From Bacteroidaceae bacterium (GTDB taxonomy: Bacteria; Bacteroidota; Bacteroidia; Bacteroidales; Bacteroidaceae): a stretch of DNA of 64,000 nucleotides. Positions 63,673 to 64,000 of the stretch are shown in pieces. A program made the position numbers and the translations under genes. The notes beneath the pieces are model-generated. The model was not told the origin of the DNA. It saw nothing but the letters and a program-made list of their open reading frames with translations, and did not search any database. The DNA lies in assembly GCA_016286165.1 (NCBI GenBank), contig JAEESE010000001.1, forward strand, positions 124,001 through 188,000, written 5' to 3'. Positions within the stretch are counted from its first letter, which is position 1. Each line of letters begins with the position of its first letter.

Positions 63673-63840
63673 CCACTCCCCCATCTACTCCCACTTCCAC
63701 TCCCACTTCTACTCCCCCTTCTACTCCCATTTTTACTCCCCCTTCTACTCCCACTTCTACTCCCACTTCTACTCCCACTTCTACTCCCACTTCTACTCCC
63801 ACTTCTACTCCCACTTCCACTCCCACTTCCACTCCCCCTT
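63673..63840. repeat. 12-bp minisatellite, 14 units
   Basis: Fourteen units of CTACTCCCACTT (variants CCACTCCC and CCCCTT) run without interruption over 168 bp, in a gene-free area. Two or three frames are open through it only because of the repeat. Confidence 0.95.
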
Positions 63841-63950
63841 CCCCCCTCCCTAACAGGGGAGGGTAGCGAAGGAGCCAGGCGATTGACTAAATGTCAATCG
63901 ACCCTGAGCGGCCGAAGCAGACCTCTTCTGCGGAGGGCGGAAGGGGGGAG
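63841..63950. repeat. GC-rich palindromic repeat cluster at the right edge
   Basis: CCCTCCC (63844-63850) and GGGAGGG (63857-63863) form a hairpin of the same class as the one in the tricorn-like gene. Further on, CGATTGAC / GTCAATCG (63880-63900) is a perfect 8-bp inverted repeat with a 5-nt loop, and GCAGA / TCTGC lies near 63917-63931. The block separates the minisatellite from the edge. Confidence 0.7.
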
Positions 63951-63954
63951 GGGC

Positions 63955-64000
63955 CTAAATCGCCACATGAATCCACCTCGGTGCCCCGTTTCTGTCGGGC
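63955..64000 (-). CDS. possible C-terminus of a gene continuing off the right edge
   Basis: On the minus strand the last 46 bases read PDRNGAPRWIHVAI and then TAG. The ending WIHVAI resembles the end of M15-type peptidases, but 14 residues cannot prove it; the GC-rich repeat block follows the stop. Confidence 0.3.
   Translation of the reverse strand, partial: PDRNGAPRWIHVAI

Noticed and set aside
63662..63853. 63-codon frame with YSHF repeats
   Set aside because: It is an artefact of the 12-bp minisatellite.

Overview
The window is a piece of a Bacteroidales chromosome, most likely from Prevotellaceae or a close relative. The support is internal. At least 17 gene starts are preceded by a Bacteroidetes-type -7 box (TAnnTTTG). 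Several secreted proteins end in short, Por-secretion-like C-terminal domains (a xxDLxGR motif followed by GIYI or GLYV and a basic tail). There are many lipoproteins and families typical of the phylum (DUF4494, GxGYxYP, CotH with a lectin tail, tricorn-like S41 peptidase, LytTR two-component system). I found no tRNA, rRNA, insertion sequence, prophage or CRISPR array, so this is mostly core chromosome with dispersed non-coding repeats.

Layout. 1-6.7 kb: secreted glycan and peptide degradation, comprising a GH76 mannanase (cut by the left edge), a secreted metallophosphatase, a convergent GH36 alpha-galactosidase and an M28 peptidase. 6.7-16 kb: housekeeping genes, bPH membrane protein, yebC, pheT, dnaB, folK and a class A penicillin-binding protein. 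15.6-18.4 kb: a pyrB-pyrI-glyA operon. 18.4-19.3 kb: a gene-free stretch with palindromes and repeats. 19.3-22.5 kb: nth, pgk and an orphan solute-binding lipoprotein. 22.5-25.6 kb: a kdsA-kdsD-phospholipase D operon (KDO synthesis plus a cardiolipin synthase-like enzyme). 25.8-27.3 kb: a MaoC hydratase and dapA. 27.3-34.2 kb: a flavodoxin lipoprotein, a CotH/lectin protein, a 5'-nucleotidase and a LytTR two-component pair. 34.4-38.2 kb: DUF4494, YggS, transketolase and rpiB. 38.3-41 kb: two secreted proteins sharing an N-terminal module. 41-47 kb: TPR protein, glnS, ribE, hisG and a Na/Ca exchanger on the minus strand. 47-53.7 kb: a small Cys protein, a YycJ-type MBL hydrolase and a lepA-crp-trmH-Omp85 run. 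54-60 kb: a lipoprotein, a cytidylyltransferase-GHMP fusion, a small secreted protein and an M16 peptidase. 60.2-63.6 kb: a tricorn-like peptidase. The right edge holds a 12-bp minisatellite, a GC-rich palindromic repeat and possibly the tail of a minus-strand gene.

The most interesting unexplained structure is non-coding. Two different 22-bp tandem repeat families recur in separate intergenic regions. Family A is at about 2.93, 18.74 and 53.98 kb; family B is at about 30.87 and 54.08 kb; the two lie side by side at 54 kb. Family A units start with a 12-bp near-palindrome, and two of its copies show compensated substitutions that keep the dyad perfect. A third, GC-rich palindromic element is scattered at 8.05, 8.16 and 60.12 kb, and a related hairpin has become part of the signal-peptide region of the tricorn-like peptidase gene. 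Other points of interest are leaderless promoters at folK and lepA, an exported lipoprotein flavodoxin, a nucleotidyltransferase-GHMP fusion without the usual kinase phosphate loop, and a sensor kinase without membrane segments.
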